64,000 bases of DNA from Streptomyces corallincola (GCF_019104725.1 NZ_JAHRXF010000011.1:62001-126000), one strand, 5' to 3'. Counted from the first letter of the stretch, positions 1 to 9,665 are shown. Numbers and translations are program-made. Notes: generated by a model not told the origin, from the sequence alone.

Positions 1-2
1 GT

Positions 3-59
3 GTGTGGCTGACGGAGGGGGTGCCGGTGGAGTACCTGCGCTTCGGGTCGGCGCACTGA
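3..59 (+). CDS. 3' end of an unidentified gene (partial)
   Basis: An open frame enters from the left edge and ends at TGA 57-59, leaving 18 codons that end in EYLRFGSAH. It converges on the amidohydrolase gene. Too little is present to name a product; it is called only because the frame is open to the edge and the space is otherwise unexplained. Confidence 0.4.
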   Translation: MWLTEGVPVEYLRFGSAH

Positions 60-66
60 GCCGTTG

Positions 67-145
67 CCGGCGGGTGCGTCAGCCGGTCAGGGCTGCCATC
101 GCCAGCCCGGCGGGTGCGTCACCCGGTCAGGGCCGCCATCGCCAG
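67..145. repeat. tandem 40-bp duplication at the amidohydrolase 3' end
   Basis: Positions 67-105 and 107-145 are two copies of a 40-bp unit with a few substitutions. The right copy carries the last codons and stop of the leftward amidohydrolase gene; the left copy repeats them beyond the stop. Confidence 0.8.
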
Positions 146-1390
146 CACGCGGGTGGCCACTCCGAGGGCGCGTTCGTCCACGTCGAAGGAACCCTGGTGC
201 AGGTCGAGGACGCGGGTGGTGCCGGGGACCCGGACACCGAGGCGGGCCATCGCCCCGCGTACCCCTTCCTCCCGGAGGAACCAGGCGAAGTCCTCGCCGC
301 CGAGGCTCTGTTCGGTGGTGGCGACGCCGGTGGCGCCCAGCACCTCCTCGGTCGCCAGGCGGAGCACCTCGATGCTCGTCGCCTCGTTGACGACGGGCGG
401 GACGCCTCGGGTGTACTCCAGCTCCGGGACCACGCCGTGCAGCGCGCAGACGCTGGATACGGCCTTGCGGAACAGCGGTTCGGCCAGGTCCCAGGCGCGT
501 TCGTCGATGCAGCGCACGGTGCACTGGAGGTAGCCGGTGCCGGTCCGCTGCTTGGCGCCGCCCCGTCGGCCGGAGGTGGCCTCCACATGGCCCCACACGA
601 CGGACGCACCGGAACCGGCGGGCAGTTGGCGGCTCACCGCCGCGGGCACGTCCGAGACGAGGGCGGAGACGGCGTCCACCACATTGGGCGGCTCGGCACC
701 GGTCACCTCGCCCGGCACAGCCCGCACGGTCAGCTTGACCAGGTCGCACGCTGAGGTGAGCGCCCCGACCCGGAGGCCGACCCGCCCCACGTCGATCTTC
801 GGGTCGCAGTGCAGGGCGAGGACGCGGGCCACGCCCTTGACGGAGCCGTCCTCGATCATGGCGCGGGCCCCGGCGATCTTCTCCTCGGCGGGCTGGAACA
901 GCAGCCGCACCGGCCCCGGCAGCGCCTGCACGGCGGCCAGCCGGGCGAGCACCAGCCCGGCGCCGAGCAGCACCGTGGTGTGCACGTCGTGCCCGCAGGC
1001 GTGGCACATCCGGGGCACCGAGGAGCGGTACGGCACGTCCTTCTCGTCGTCCACCGGCAGCGCGTCCAGGTCCCCGCGCAGCGCCAGCACCGGGGCGAGC
1101 GGGTCCGCGCCGGGGATGTCGCACACCAGCCCGGTCCCGGCCGCCCCCACCACCGGCATCAGCCCGGCCCGCTCCAGCCGCTCCGCGACCCTGCGGGTGG
1201 TCCGGAACTCCGCGTTGGACGCCTCGGGATGACGATGGAGATCGCGGCGGAAATCGATCATCTCCTGATCGATCTCCCGTGCGTACCGGGCGATCAACCC
1301 TTTCGGACTGTCGGGCGCCGCCGCGTTCATGGCCCCGGCGCCGAGCAGGGCGGACAAGGAATGCTCAACACCCGCGGTGACAGCGTTCAT
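119..1390 (-). CDS. M20 (M20D-like) amidohydrolase / peptidase
   Basis: The 423-residue protein has the usual length and motif order of M20 metallopeptidases of the hippurate/N-acyl-amino-acid hydrolase type. Visible motifs are RRDLHRHPE (48-56), the metal-binding MCHACGHDVH stretch (128-137), FQPAEE (165-170), LGGEDFAWF and a C-terminal DLHQGSFD with a ligand His. The family hydrolyses amide bonds of N-acylated amino acids using two metal ions in the cytoplasm; the substrate here cannot be told. The first ~20 residues look dispensable, so Met21 is an alternative start. It stands alone, leftward, converging with the gene fragment at the edge. Confidence 0.85.
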   Translation of the reverse strand: MNAVTAGVEHSLSALLGAGAMNAAAPDSPKGLIARYAREIDQEMIDFRRDLHRHPEASNAEFRTTRRVAERLERAGLMPVVGAAGTGLVCDIPGADPLAPVLALRGDLDALPVDDEKDVPYRSSVPRMCHACGHDVHTTVLLGAGLVLARLAAVQALPGPVRLLFQPAEEKIAGARAMIEDGSVKGVARVLALHCDPKIDVGRVGLRVGALTSACDLVKLTVRAVPGEVTGAEPPNVVDAVSALVSDVPAAVSRQLPAGSGASVVWGHVEATSGRRGGAKQRTGTGYLQCTVRCIDERAWDLAEPLFRKAVSSVCALHGVVPELEYTRGVPPVVNEATSIEVLRLATEEVLGATGVATTEQSLGGEDFAWFLREEGVRGAMARLGVRVPGTTRVLDLHQGSFDVDERALGVATRVLAMAALTG

Positions 1391-1461
1391 CGCGTCAGCG
1401 TAGAGCAGGATCGTGATGCGCCGAGATCACGATCATGACGATTCGGGAGGGCGACGGGCCC

Positions 1462-2280
1462 TCAGGCGTGCAGAGTTCCGCTCAGCACCGACACCGCCCG
1501 ACCGCCGAGCCGCACCCGGTCGCCCACCAGGCTCAGCCGGAGCCGCCCGCCCCGCTCCGACGCCTGTTCCGCCATCAGCTCGCCGCCGCCGAGCGACGGA
1601 GACCACCAGGTGGCCAGCGTGCAGTGCGCGGAGCCGGTGACCGGGTCCTCCGGGACGCCCACCGCCGGGTAGAAGCAGCGGCTGACGAAGGCCGTGTCAC
1701 CGCCGCCCCGCGCGGTGATAACGACCCCCCGCAGACCGAGACTCCGCGACAGCGCCACCAGCGCGTCGAAGTCCGGCACCAGGGATCGGACCTGGAACTC
1801 CTCGGCCACCTGGACCAGCAGGTCGTCCCGGCCCCGGACCACCGCCTCTACGGCGAGCGGCTCCGCGAAGCACCCCCGCAGTCCGGCGGGAACCTCCCCG
1901 ACCGTCGTCAGTTCGTCCGCCGGGAAGTCCATGTCGATCCAGCCGCCCTCGGCCCGGCAGTGCAGCGGGCCGCTGGCGCGGGTGCTGAACTCCACGGTTC
2001 CGCCCAGCACATGAGTGGCGGCCAGGGTCGCGTGGCCGCACAGGTCCACCTCGCTGGTCGGGGTGAACCAGCGCAGCGGGACCGGCCCCCGGACGCCCGC
2101 GCCGTCCGCGCCGCCGGTGCCCTCGGGGAGCAGCACGAAGGCCGTCTCCGAGTGCCGCATCTCGGCGGCGACGCTCCGCATCCACGCGGCGGACCGCTCC
2201 TCCCGCAGGATCACCACCCCGGCGGGATTGCCGCGGAACATCACGTCCGTGAACGCGTCCACCACGTGGATATCGGTCAT
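1462..2280 (-). CDS. PhzF-family isomerase
   Basis: This 272-residue protein opens with HVVDAFTDVMFRGNPAGVVIL, the PhzF-family signature. It has the catalytic Glu at residue 45 (HSETAF), a DLCGHAT loop, and DPVTGSAHC in the second half. PhzF proteins have a diaminopimelate-epimerase fold and catalyse isomerisation; the phenazine member acts on trans-2,3-dihydro-3-hydroxyanthranilate. No other phenazine genes are nearby, so this is a stand-alone YddE-like homologue of unknown substrate. An adjacent leftward gene (M20) lies 71 bp downstream. Confidence 0.85.
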   Translation of the reverse strand: MTDIHVVDAFTDVMFRGNPAGVVILREERSAAWMRSVAAEMRHSETAFVLLPEGTGGADGAGVRGPVPLRWFTPTSEVDLCGHATLAATHVLGGTVEFSTRASGPLHCRAEGGWIDMDFPADELTTVGEVPAGLRGCFAEPLAVEAVVRGRDDLLVQVAEEFQVRSLVPDFDALVALSRSLGLRGVVITARGGGDTAFVSRCFYPAVGVPEDPVTGSAHCTLATWWSPSLGGGELMAEQASERGGRLRLSLVGDRVRLGGRAVSVLSGTLHA

Positions 2281-2502
2281 CGCAGTCCTCCGCGGTCTCC
2301 GCCCGGCCCACCCGCGCGGGCGGCACCGAGCCTAGCTCCGTGGCGTCGCCCCTAAGTCTCCGCGAGTGGGAAGCACTCGGAAGGGCGGAGAAGAAGCCGG
2401 AAGGGAGGGGAAGGGTCGGAGTAGGCCAACCTGGACCCCTACGGCCCCTCATCTGTGCGGTCTCCCGCACGTGCGTGCGGGCGGGTGCGCGAGAATGGCC
2501 CG

Positions 2503-3372
2503 GTGATCTCACCGACCAGACAGCCCGGTACCCCGGCCGCCGCCCTGCCCCCGCGGCTGATCGCCACCGACCTCGACGGCACGCTGCTGCGCGACGACAA
2601 GTCCGTCTCGCCGCGCACGATCGCCGCGCTGGCCGCCGCCGAGGCGGCGGGCATCGAGGTTTTCTTCGTCACGGGCCGCCCGGCCCGCTGGATGGACGTG
2701 GTCAGCGAGCACGTCCACGGCCACGGTCTGGCGATCTGCGGAAACGGCGCCGCCGTGGTCGATCTGCACGGCGGCCCCGGCGCCCACCGCTTCGTCCAGG
2801 TGCGGGAGCTGGCACGGGAGAACGCCCTGCGGGTGGTACGGCTGCTGCGGGACGCGGTGCCCGGCACGGTCTTCGCGGTGGAGCAGACGTACGGCTTCCA
2901 CCAGGAGCCCGCCTATCCCAAGCTGCACCTGGAGGTGCCGGACAACCGGCTGCCCGCCGAGGAGTTGCTCGCACCGGACGGCCCGGACGCGGATCAGCCG
3001 GTGCTGAAGATCCTCGCCTTCCACCCCACGATCGACCCGGACGCCTTCCTCACCCTGGCGCGGGCCGCCATCGGTGAACACGCCGGAGTCACGCGCTCCA
3101 GCCCCAGCGCCCTGCTGGAGATCAGCGGCCCCGGCGTCTCCAAGGCGAGCACCCTCGCCCTGTGCTGCGCCGAACGCGGCATCTCCCACGAAGAGGTCGT
3201 CGCCTTCGGCGACATGCCCAACGACGTCGAAATGCTCTCCTGGGCCGGGCGCTCCTACGCGATGGGCAACGCCCACCCCGACGCCATCGCCGCCGCCACA
3301 GCCCAGACCCACGCCAACAACGAGGACGGCGTAGCAGCGGTCATCGAACGCCTCATCAAAGAACACGCCTGA
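2503..3372 (+). CDS. HAD-superfamily (Cof-type) hydrolase
   Basis: A 289-residue protein if it starts at GTG 2503, which puts the nucleophile motif TDLDGTLL at residues 22-29 as usual for the Cof subfamily; the frame stays open upstream to 2455. Other HAD motifs are VTGRP (motif II), GVSKAS with its Lys (motif III) and AFGDMPNDVEML (motif IV). The C2-type cap between motifs II and III fits the sugar- or flavin-phosphate phosphatases. The substrate cannot be read from sequence. It is transcribed away from the PhzF gene and converges on cydCD. Confidence 0.88.
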   Translation: MISPTRQPGTPAAALPPRLIATDLDGTLLRDDKSVSPRTIAALAAAEAAGIEVFFVTGRPARWMDVVSEHVHGHGLAICGNGAAVVDLHGGPGAHRFVQVRELARENALRVVRLLRDAVPGTVFAVEQTYGFHQEPAYPKLHLEVPDNRLPAEELLAPDGPDADQPVLKILAFHPTIDPDAFLTLARAAIGEHAGVTRSSPSALLEISGPGVSKASTLALCCAERGISHEEVVAFGDMPNDVEMLSWAGRSYAMGNAHPDAIAAATAQTHANNEDGVAAVIERLIKEHA

Positions 3373-3580
3373 GACCCCAACCCCTCCCGAGCCCCGGCCC
3401 ACCCCCGCCCCGCGTCCCATGCCCCACTGCTACCGCCTACCACCGCAGCCAGACGTACCGCACTGCTGCGGGCAGGCATGCCGCAGGGCGGCACGGGCGG
3501 GCACGGCCCTCAGTACCGGATGCCCATGAACTCCGGGCGACCGAGCACCCGCAACGCCCCGCACCCCCAACAAGCCGGAC

Positions 3581-6500
3581 TCACCCCACCAACGCCCCCG
3601 CCACCCCCTCACGCGTCACCATCTCCCGGAACACCCCCGGACCGGCGACCAGCTCCGCGTAAGTCCCCCGCTGGACAACACACCCCCCGTCCAGCACAAC
3701 CACCTCGTCCACCGCCTCCAGCCCGGCAACCCGATGTGTGATCAGCACAGTCGTACGCCCCTCGGTAGCGGCAAGCAGATCCACGGTCAACGCGTCCGCG
3801 GTCCCCAGATCCAGATGCTCGGCAGGCTCGTCCAGCACCAGCACGGGAAAGTCCGCGAGCAACGCCCGAGCCAACGCGAGCCGCTGCCGCTGCCCCCCGG
3901 ACAACCGGGCCCCGTGCTCCCCCACGAACGTGTCCAGTCCCTCGGGCAGTTGCGCCACCCACTCCGCCGACCGAGCCCGCCCCAACGCGTCGAACAGCTC
4001 CCCCTCGGTCGCGTCCCGGCGGGCCAGCAGCAGGTTCTCCCGGATCGTGCTGTCGAAGAGATGCGCGTCCTGGGCACACAGCCCGACCAACCGCCGCACG
4101 TCGTCCCCGGCCAGCGCGGACGCGGGAACCCCAGCAAGGGTGTACGCCCCGGCGACCGGATCGAGGAACCGCAGCAGCACCTGCGCGAGCGTCGTCTTGC
4201 CCGACCCGGACACCCCGACCACCGCGACCCGCCGCCCCCGCTCCAGCGTGAGATCGACGCCCGTGAGCGCGTCCCGCCCACTCCCCTCGTACCGCGCGGT
4301 CAGCCCGCGCAGCACCACGGGGAACGGCGCGGCGGGCGCAGGCCGTGGCCGCTCGGGCTCGGGTACGGGCTCGACCGCGTCCAGTACCTCGTGGACCCGC
4401 TCCGCACTGCGCCCGACCCGCTGCCGGTACCGCACCGCGAGCGGCAGCCCGAGCACCGCCTCGAACGCGGCCAGCGGGGTCAGCACCACCACGGCCATCG
4501 CCACCCCGGTGAGCCGCCCGGCGGCCACGGCCTGGACGCCGTAGCGCGCGGTGGCGGCGACGGTCAGCCCGCACAGCAGCGCGGTGAGCCCGTCACCGAG
4601 CGCGGTGACGGAGGCGGCGCGCGCGGCGATCCGGGTGAGCGTGCCGTCCGCCCGCCGCGCCGCCGCCGTGCGTTCCGGCAGTGCACCGGCGACGGTCAGT
4701 TCGGCGGTGCCGGTGAGCAGGTCGGTGATCCGGGTGGCGAGCACCCCGCGCGCCGGGGCGAGCCGCCGCTCGGTGCGCCGGGCCACGGCCGAGGTGAGCA
4801 GCGGCACCCCGGCCCCGGCCGCGAGCAGTCCGGCCGCGAGGACCGCACCGGCCTCCGGCAGCAGCCACGCGGTGAAGGCGACCGCACCGGCCGACACCAG
4901 GGCCCCGGCACCGGCGGGCAGCAGCCAGCGCAGCCAGTAGTCCTGCAGCGCGTCCACGTCCGCGACCAGCCGGGTCAGCAGATCACCGCGCCGCGCCGAC
5001 CGCAGCCCCGCCGGGGCCAGCCGCTCCAGCCGCCGGTACACCGCGACCCGTGTGTCGGCCAGCATCCGCAGCACCGCGTCGTGCGACACCAGCCGCTCCG
5101 CGTACCGGAAGACGGCCCGCCCGATGCCGAACGCCCGTGTCGCGGTGACCGCCACCATCAGATAGAGCACCGGCGGCTGCTGCGCGGCCCGCGAGATCAG
5201 CCACCCGGAGGTCGCCGTCAGCCCGACCGCGCTGCCGAGCGCCAGCGCGCCCAGCAGCAGCGCGAGCAGCAGCCGCCCCCGCAGTCCCCCGGCGAGCGCC
5301 CTGATCCGGGCGCCGGTCGTACGGTGCCGGGCCACCGGAGCCGGAGCGCCCGGGCCGAAGGGGTCGGCGGAGGCGGAGACTTGAGGCTCGGCCGACCCCG
5401 CCCGCTCGGCCCGCCGGGGCAGCTCCCGCACCGCCGCCGGTTCCTGCGGCCGGAGCCGGACCACGCGGTCCGCCACGTCGAGCAGGGCCGGACGGTGCAC
5501 GACCAGCAGGACCGTACGACCGGCCGCGAGTCGCCGTACCGCCGCCACCACGCCCGCCTCGGTCTCCCCGTCCAGCGCGGCCGTCGGCTCGTCCAGCAGC
5601 AGCACCGGCCGGTCGGCGAGGAACGCGCGGGCCAGCGCCAGCCGTTGCCGTTGCCCGGCGGAGAGCCCGGCGCCGTCCTCCCCGAGCACCGTCTCCGCGC
5701 CGTCGGGCAGCGCGTCCACGAACTCCAGTGCCCCCGCGTCCCCGAGCGCACGCCGTACGGCACCGTCGTCGGCGCCCGGCCGGGCCAGCCGTACGTTCTC
5801 CGCGACCGTCCCCGCGTACAGATGCGGACGCTGCGGCACCCACGCGATCCGTGAGCGCCACTCCGCGAGGTCGAGCCCGGCGAGATCGGCGCCCCCGACC
5901 CGCACCCGCCCGCGCACGGGCCGTACGAAGCCGAGGACGACGTCCAGCAGCGTGGACTTCCCCGCGCCGCTCGGCCCTACCAGGGCCACGGTCTCACCCG
6001 GCCGGACCGTCAGCGACACGTCGGAGACGGCGTCGTCCGCGCGGCCCGGGTGGCGGACGGTGACCCCGTCGAGGACCAGGGCACCGGACGGCACCTGACC
6101 GGTTCCGGCGGCCGGGACCGGGGTCTCCAGCACGGCGAAGATCTCTTCCGCCGCCGCCAGCCCCTCGGCCGCCGCGTGGTACTGCGCCCCGACCTGGCGC
6201 AACGGCAGATACGCCTCCGGCGCCAGCACCAGGACCACCAGCCCCACGGAGAGATCCAGGTCGCCGTGGACCAGCCGCATGCCGATGGTGACGGCGACCA
6301 GCGCGACCGACAGCGTGGCCAGCAACTCCAGCGCGAAGGAGGAGAGGAAGGCGATCCGCAGCGTCCGCATGGTCGCCTGCCGGTACTCCCCGGTGATCCG
6401 GCGGACGGCGTCCGCCTGCGCCCTGGCCCGGCCGAAGACCTTCAGCGTGGGCAGTCCGGCGACCACGTCCAGGAAGTGTCCGGACAGCCGGGACAGCAGC

Positions 6501-7081
6501 CGCCACTGCCGGTCCATCCGGGACTGGGTGGCCCAGCCGATCAGCATCATGAACAGCGGGATCAGCGGCAGCGTGCCGACGATGATGGCCGCCGACACCC
6601 AGTCCTCGGTGACGATCCGCGCCAGCACCGCGACCGGCACGACGACCGCCAGCCCCAACTGCGGCAGATAGCGGGAGAAATAGTCGTCCAGGGCGTCCAC
6701 ACCGCGCGTCGCCAGATTCACCAGCGACCCGGTGCGCTGCCCGCTCAGCCACCCCGGCCCGAGCGCGGCGGCCCGCTCCAGCAGCCGCCCGCGCAGCTCC
6801 GACTTCACCGCCGCGCTCGCCCGGTGCGCCGCCCGCTCGGTGAGCCAGGCGACCACCGCCCGGCCGACCGCGACCACCACCAACAGCACCAGCGGCGTAC
6901 GGAGTTCGGTCACGGACCGGCTGTGCTGGAAGGCCCCGACCACCACATCGGCGATCAGCGTGGCCTGGGCCACCAGCAGCCCGGCCCCGGCCGCGCCGAG
7001 CCCGACGACGGCCAGCAGGAAGAAACGGGTGGCGCGTGCGTGACGCAGCAGGCGCGGATCGATCGGTTTCACGTGAAACAT
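3581..7081 (-). CDS. cydCD: fused CydD-CydC thiol/heme ABC exporter
   Basis: The 1166-residue protein fuses two complete ABC half-transporters. The first has membrane helices over roughly 15-310, Walker A GPSGAGKST (Lys about 374) and signature LSAGQRQRLALARAF. The second has helices over roughly 600-900, Walker A GVSGSGKTT (Lys about 961) and signature LSGGQRQ. CydDC exports glutathione or cysteine in E. coli and is needed to assemble cytochrome bd; in an actinomycete the exported thiol is not known. It is the third gene of cydA-cydB-cydCD, 50 bp after cydB. Its first codons, MFHVK, are encoded by a perfect parS site, and a GAAGGG ribosome site sits just ahead. Confidence 0.93.
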   Translation of the reverse strand: MFHVKPIDPRLLRHARATRFFLLAVVGLGAAGAGLLVAQATLIADVVVGAFQHSRSVTELRTPLVLLVVVAVGRAVVAWLTERAAHRASAAVKSELRGRLLERAAALGPGWLSGQRTGSLVNLATRGVDALDDYFSRYLPQLGLAVVVPVAVLARIVTEDWVSAAIIVGTLPLIPLFMMLIGWATQSRMDRQWRLLSRLSGHFLDVVAGLPTLKVFGRARAQADAVRRITGEYRQATMRTLRIAFLSSFALELLATLSVALVAVTIGMRLVHGDLDLSVGLVVLVLAPEAYLPLRQVGAQYHAAAEGLAAAEEIFAVLETPVPAAGTGQVPSGALVLDGVTVRHPGRADDAVSDVSLTVRPGETVALVGPSGAGKSTLLDVVLGFVRPVRGRVRVGGADLAGLDLAEWRSRIAWVPQRPHLYAGTVAENVRLARPGADDGAVRRALGDAGALEFVDALPDGAETVLGEDGAGLSAGQRQRLALARAFLADRPVLLLDEPTAALDGETEAGVVAAVRRLAAGRTVLLVVHRPALLDVADRVVRLRPQEPAAVRELPRRAERAGSAEPQVSASADPFGPGAPAPVARHRTTGARIRALAGGLRGRLLLALLLGALALGSAVGLTATSGWLISRAAQQPPVLYLMVAVTATRAFGIGRAVFRYAERLVSHDAVLRMLADTRVAVYRRLERLAPAGLRSARRGDLLTRLVADVDALQDYWLRWLLPAGAGALVSAGAVAFTAWLLPEAGAVLAAGLLAAGAGVPLLTSAVARRTERRLAPARGVLATRITDLLTGTAELTVAGALPERTAAARRADGTLTRIAARAASVTALGDGLTALLCGLTVAATARYGVQAVAAGRLTGVAMAVVVLTPLAAFEAVLGLPLAVRYRQRVGRSAERVHEVLDAVEPVPEPERPRPAPAAPFPVVLRGLTARYEGSGRDALTGVDLTLERGRRVAVVGVSGSGKTTLAQVLLRFLDPVAGAYTLAGVPASALAGDDVRRLVGLCAQDAHLFDSTIRENLLLARRDATEGELFDALGRARSAEWVAQLPEGLDTFVGEHGARLSGGQRQRLALARALLADFPVLVLDEPAEHLDLGTADALTVDLLAATEGRTTVLITHRVAGLEAVDEVVVLDGGCVVQRGTYAELVAGPGVFREMVTREGVAGALVG
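7066..7079. promoter_or_regulatory. parS site (perfect), first codons of cydCD
   Basis: Perfect GTTTCACGTGAAAC. Read leftward it overlaps the start codon and codons 2-6 of cydCD (Phe-His-Val-Lys-Pro). Confidence 0.95.
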
Positions 7082-7094
7082 GCCCTTCGGCCCG

Positions 7095-7124
7095 GAGCGG
7101 GTGTTTCACGTGAAACACCCGCTC
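7095..7124. promoter_or_regulatory. parS site in a 30-bp perfect palindrome, cydB-cydCD gap
   Basis: The parS core (7103-7116) has perfect 8-bp complementary flanks, GAGCGGGT and ACCCGCTC. It fills the cydB-cydCD gap, 37 bp from the parS in the cydCD start. As RNA it would form a strong intra-operon hairpin. Confidence 0.95.
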
Positions 7125-7131
7125 GGAGGAC

Positions 7132-8139
7132 TCAGTGCGCGGCGTCCACCGCGAGGTGCTGGATGCCGATGCGCTTGCGGAAGACCCAGTAGGTCCAGCT
7201 CTGGTACAGCAGCACCAGCGGGGTGGCGATGGCCGCGCACCACGTCATGATCCTGAGCGTGTACGGGCTGGAGGAGGCGTTGGTGACCGTCAGGCTCCAC
7301 GCCGGGTCCAGCGTGGACGGCATGACCTCCGGGAAGAGCGACAGGAACAGCATCGCCACGGACGCCGCGACGGTCAGCCCGGACAGCGCGAACGCCCATC
7401 CCTCACGGCCGAGTTGATTGGCCACCAGCGCCATCACGAGAGCGGCCACCGCCACGACCAGCGCGACCAGACTCCCGCCGTCGCCCTTGTCGGCCTGTGT
7501 CCAGACCAGGAAGACGGCGGCCGACACGGCGGTGACCAGCCCGAGCCAACGGGCCGTGCCCCGCGCCCGCCGCCGGATGTCCCCCACGGTCTTCAGCGCG
7601 GTGAACACCGCCCCGTGGAAGGTGAACAGCGTGAGCGTCACCAGCCCGCCCAGCAGGGCGTACGGGTTGAAGAGGTCCCCGAGGGTGCCCGCGTACTCGA
7701 AGTGCCGGTCCAGTGGGACGCCCCGGACGATGTTCCCGAAGATGACGCCCCACAGGAACGCCGGTATCAGCGAGGTCCAGAAGATGGCCGTCTCCCAGGT
7801 GCGCTGCCACCTCTCCTCGGGCCGCTTGGCCCGGTACTCGAAGGCGACGCCCCGCACGATCAGACAGACCAGGACGGCGAGCAGCGGCAGGTAGAACCCG
7901 GAGAAGAGGGTGGCGTACCAGTCCGGGAAGGCGGCGAAGGTCGCGCCGCCCGCCGTGAGCAGCCACACCTCGTTGCCGTCCCAGACCGGCCCGATGGTGT
8001 TGATCAGCACCCGGCGCTCGGGCCGGTTCCGGGCGAGGAGCCTGGTGAGGACACCGACTCCGAAGTCGAAGCCCTCCAGGAAGAAGTAGCCGGTCCACAG
8101 GACGGCGATGAGGACGAACCAGACATCGTGCAGTTGCAT
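7132..8139 (-). CDS. cydB: cytochrome bd oxidase subunit II
   Basis: At 335 residues and with about eight hydrophobic segments this matches CydB. It opens with the family signature WFVLIAVLWTGYFFLEGFDFG and contains GPVWDGNEVWL at about 50-60. CydB pairs with CydA in the membrane quinol oxidase that reduces oxygen to water with high affinity, without pumping protons. Its start lies 17 bp after the cydA stop, so the two are translated from one transcript, with cydCD next. Confidence 0.95.
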   Translation of the reverse strand: MQLHDVWFVLIAVLWTGYFFLEGFDFGVGVLTRLLARNRPERRVLINTIGPVWDGNEVWLLTAGGATFAAFPDWYATLFSGFYLPLLAVLVCLIVRGVAFEYRAKRPEERWQRTWETAIFWTSLIPAFLWGVIFGNIVRGVPLDRHFEYAGTLGDLFNPYALLGGLVTLTLFTFHGAVFTALKTVGDIRRRARGTARWLGLVTAVSAAVFLVWTQADKGDGGSLVALVVAVAALVMALVANQLGREGWAFALSGLTVAASVAMLFLSLFPEVMPSTLDPAWSLTVTNASSSPYTLRIMTWCAAIATPLVLLYQSWTYWVFRKRIGIQHLAVDAAH

Positions 8140-8156
8140 GACAGTTCCCTCGCTGC

Positions 8157-9665
8157 CTAGTAGGAGAAGGCCATCGGCTTGTCGGCGTCCGCGCTGTCGC
8201 CGCCGATCCTGGTGGGCGGGGCGAGGTCGGCCTCGGTCAGCTCGGGCGGCCCTGCCTTGACGTACTTCAGGAGCAGCCGGACCTCGACAACGGCGAGCAC
8301 GGCGTACAGCGCGGTGAAGACGAGCAGCGAGGTCAGCACCTCGGTCTGGGACACGGTGGGGGAGACGGCGTCACGGGTGCGCAGCACGCCGTAGACCACC
8401 CAGGGCTGACGGCCCGTCTCGGTGAAGATCCAGCCCCAGGAGTTGGCGATCAGCGGGAACGCGAGTGTCCACACGGCCAGCCGCCAATACCACCGGGTCA
8501 GGTTCTCGCCGAGCGCCTTCCTCCGGAACAGCACCAGCCGTGGCACCTCGTCCTCACCGACCCGGAGGTGCTCGGGGAGCAGGAACTTCCGCCGGGTCAG
8601 CCAGAGTCCGGCCGCCCCGAGGGCGAAGGACGACATCCCGAAGCCGATCATCCAGCGGAAGCCCCAGAACGCGACCGGGATGTTCGGCCGGTAGTCGCCC
8701 GGCCCGAACCTCTGCTGCTCGGCCTTGTTCACGTCGTTGATGCCGGGCACCCGCGAGGAGAAGTCGTCGTTGGCCAGGAAGGACAGCAGCCCGGGGATCT
8801 CGACGGCCACGGTGTTGTGGCCCTTCCGCACATCCCCGTACGCGAAGATCGAGAACGGCGCCGGCTGCTGCCCGTCCCAGAGTGCCTCGGCGGCGGCCAT
8901 CTTCATCGGCTGCTGCTTGAACATGACCTTGCCGAGCGTGTCCCCGCTGACCGCCGTCAGCAGCCCCGCGATCACCACGGTCACCAGGCCGAGCCGCAGC
9001 GAGGTCTTCATCTCCCGGATGTGCCGCCTGCGGGACAGGTGGTAGGCGGCGATCCCGACCATGAACGCCCCACCGGTCAGGAAGGCGGCGGTGAGCGTGT
9101 GGAACGCCTGGGCGAGTGCGGTGTTCTGGGTCAGCACCGCCCAGAAATCGGTGAGTTCGGCCCGCCCCCGCGCCTTGTCGATGCGGTAGCCGACCGGGTG
9201 CTGCATCCAGGAGTTGGCCGCCAGGATGAAGTACGCGGAGAGGATCGTGCCGAGCGACACCATCCATATGCAGGCCAGGTGAATCCGCTGGGGGAGCTTG
9301 TCCCAGCCGAAGATCCACAGGCCGATGAAGGTGGACTCGAAGAAGAACGCGATCAGGGCCTCGAAGGCCAGCGGGGCACCGAAGATGTCCCCGACGAAGC
9401 GCGAGTACGCCGACCAGTTCATGCCGAACTGGAACTCCTGCACGATGCCGGTGACGACACCCATCGCGATGTTGATCAGGAAGAGCTTGCCCCAGAACTT
9501 CGTGGCCCGGAGGTACTTCTCCTTCTCGGTGCGCACCCAGGCGGTCTGCAACCCGGCCGTGAGCGCGGCCAGCGAGATCGTCAGCGGGACGAACAGGAAG
9601 TGGTAGACGGTGGTGATGCCGAACTGCCAGCGCGCCAGCGTCTCCGGCGCCAAAGCCAGGTCCAC
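8157..9665 (-). CDS. cydA: cytochrome bd oxidase subunit I
   Basis: The 502-residue protein is a CydA. It begins ARWQFGITTVYHFLFVPLTI, with the heme-ligand His in the first helix. It carries GWIFTETGRQPWVVYGVLRT in the region after the Q-loop; the Q-loop is short, as in other Gram-positive forms. CydA binds hemes b558, b595 and d and oxidises menaquinol. It heads cydA-cydB-cydCD. A Rex operator about 80-100 bp upstream fits induction when NADH rises on oxygen limitation, as established in S. coelicolor. Confidence 0.96.
   Translation of the reverse strand: MDLALAPETLARWQFGITTVYHFLFVPLTISLAALTAGLQTAWVRTEKEKYLRATKFWGKLFLINIAMGVVTGIVQEFQFGMNWSAYSRFVGDIFGAPLAFEALIAFFFESTFIGLWIFGWDKLPQRIHLACIWMVSLGTILSAYFILAANSWMQHPVGYRIDKARGRAELTDFWAVLTQNTALAQAFHTLTAAFLTGGAFMVGIAAYHLSRRRHIREMKTSLRLGLVTVVIAGLLTAVSGDTLGKVMFKQQPMKMAAAEALWDGQQPAPFSIFAYGDVRKGHNTVAVEIPGLLSFLANDDFSSRVPGINDVNKAEQQRFGPGDYRPNIPVAFWGFRWMIGFGMSSFALGAAGLWLTRRKFLLPEHLRVGEDEVPRLVLFRRKALGENLTRWYWRLAVWTLAFPLIANSWGWIFTETGRQPWVVYGVLRTRDAVSPTVSQTEVLTSLLVFTALYAVLAVVEVRLLLKYVKAGPPELTEADLAPPTRIGGDSADADKPMAFSY

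Noticed and set aside
1462..2280. Phenazine biosynthesis cluster
   Set aside because: Only a PhzF homologue is present; no other phz genes adjoin it.
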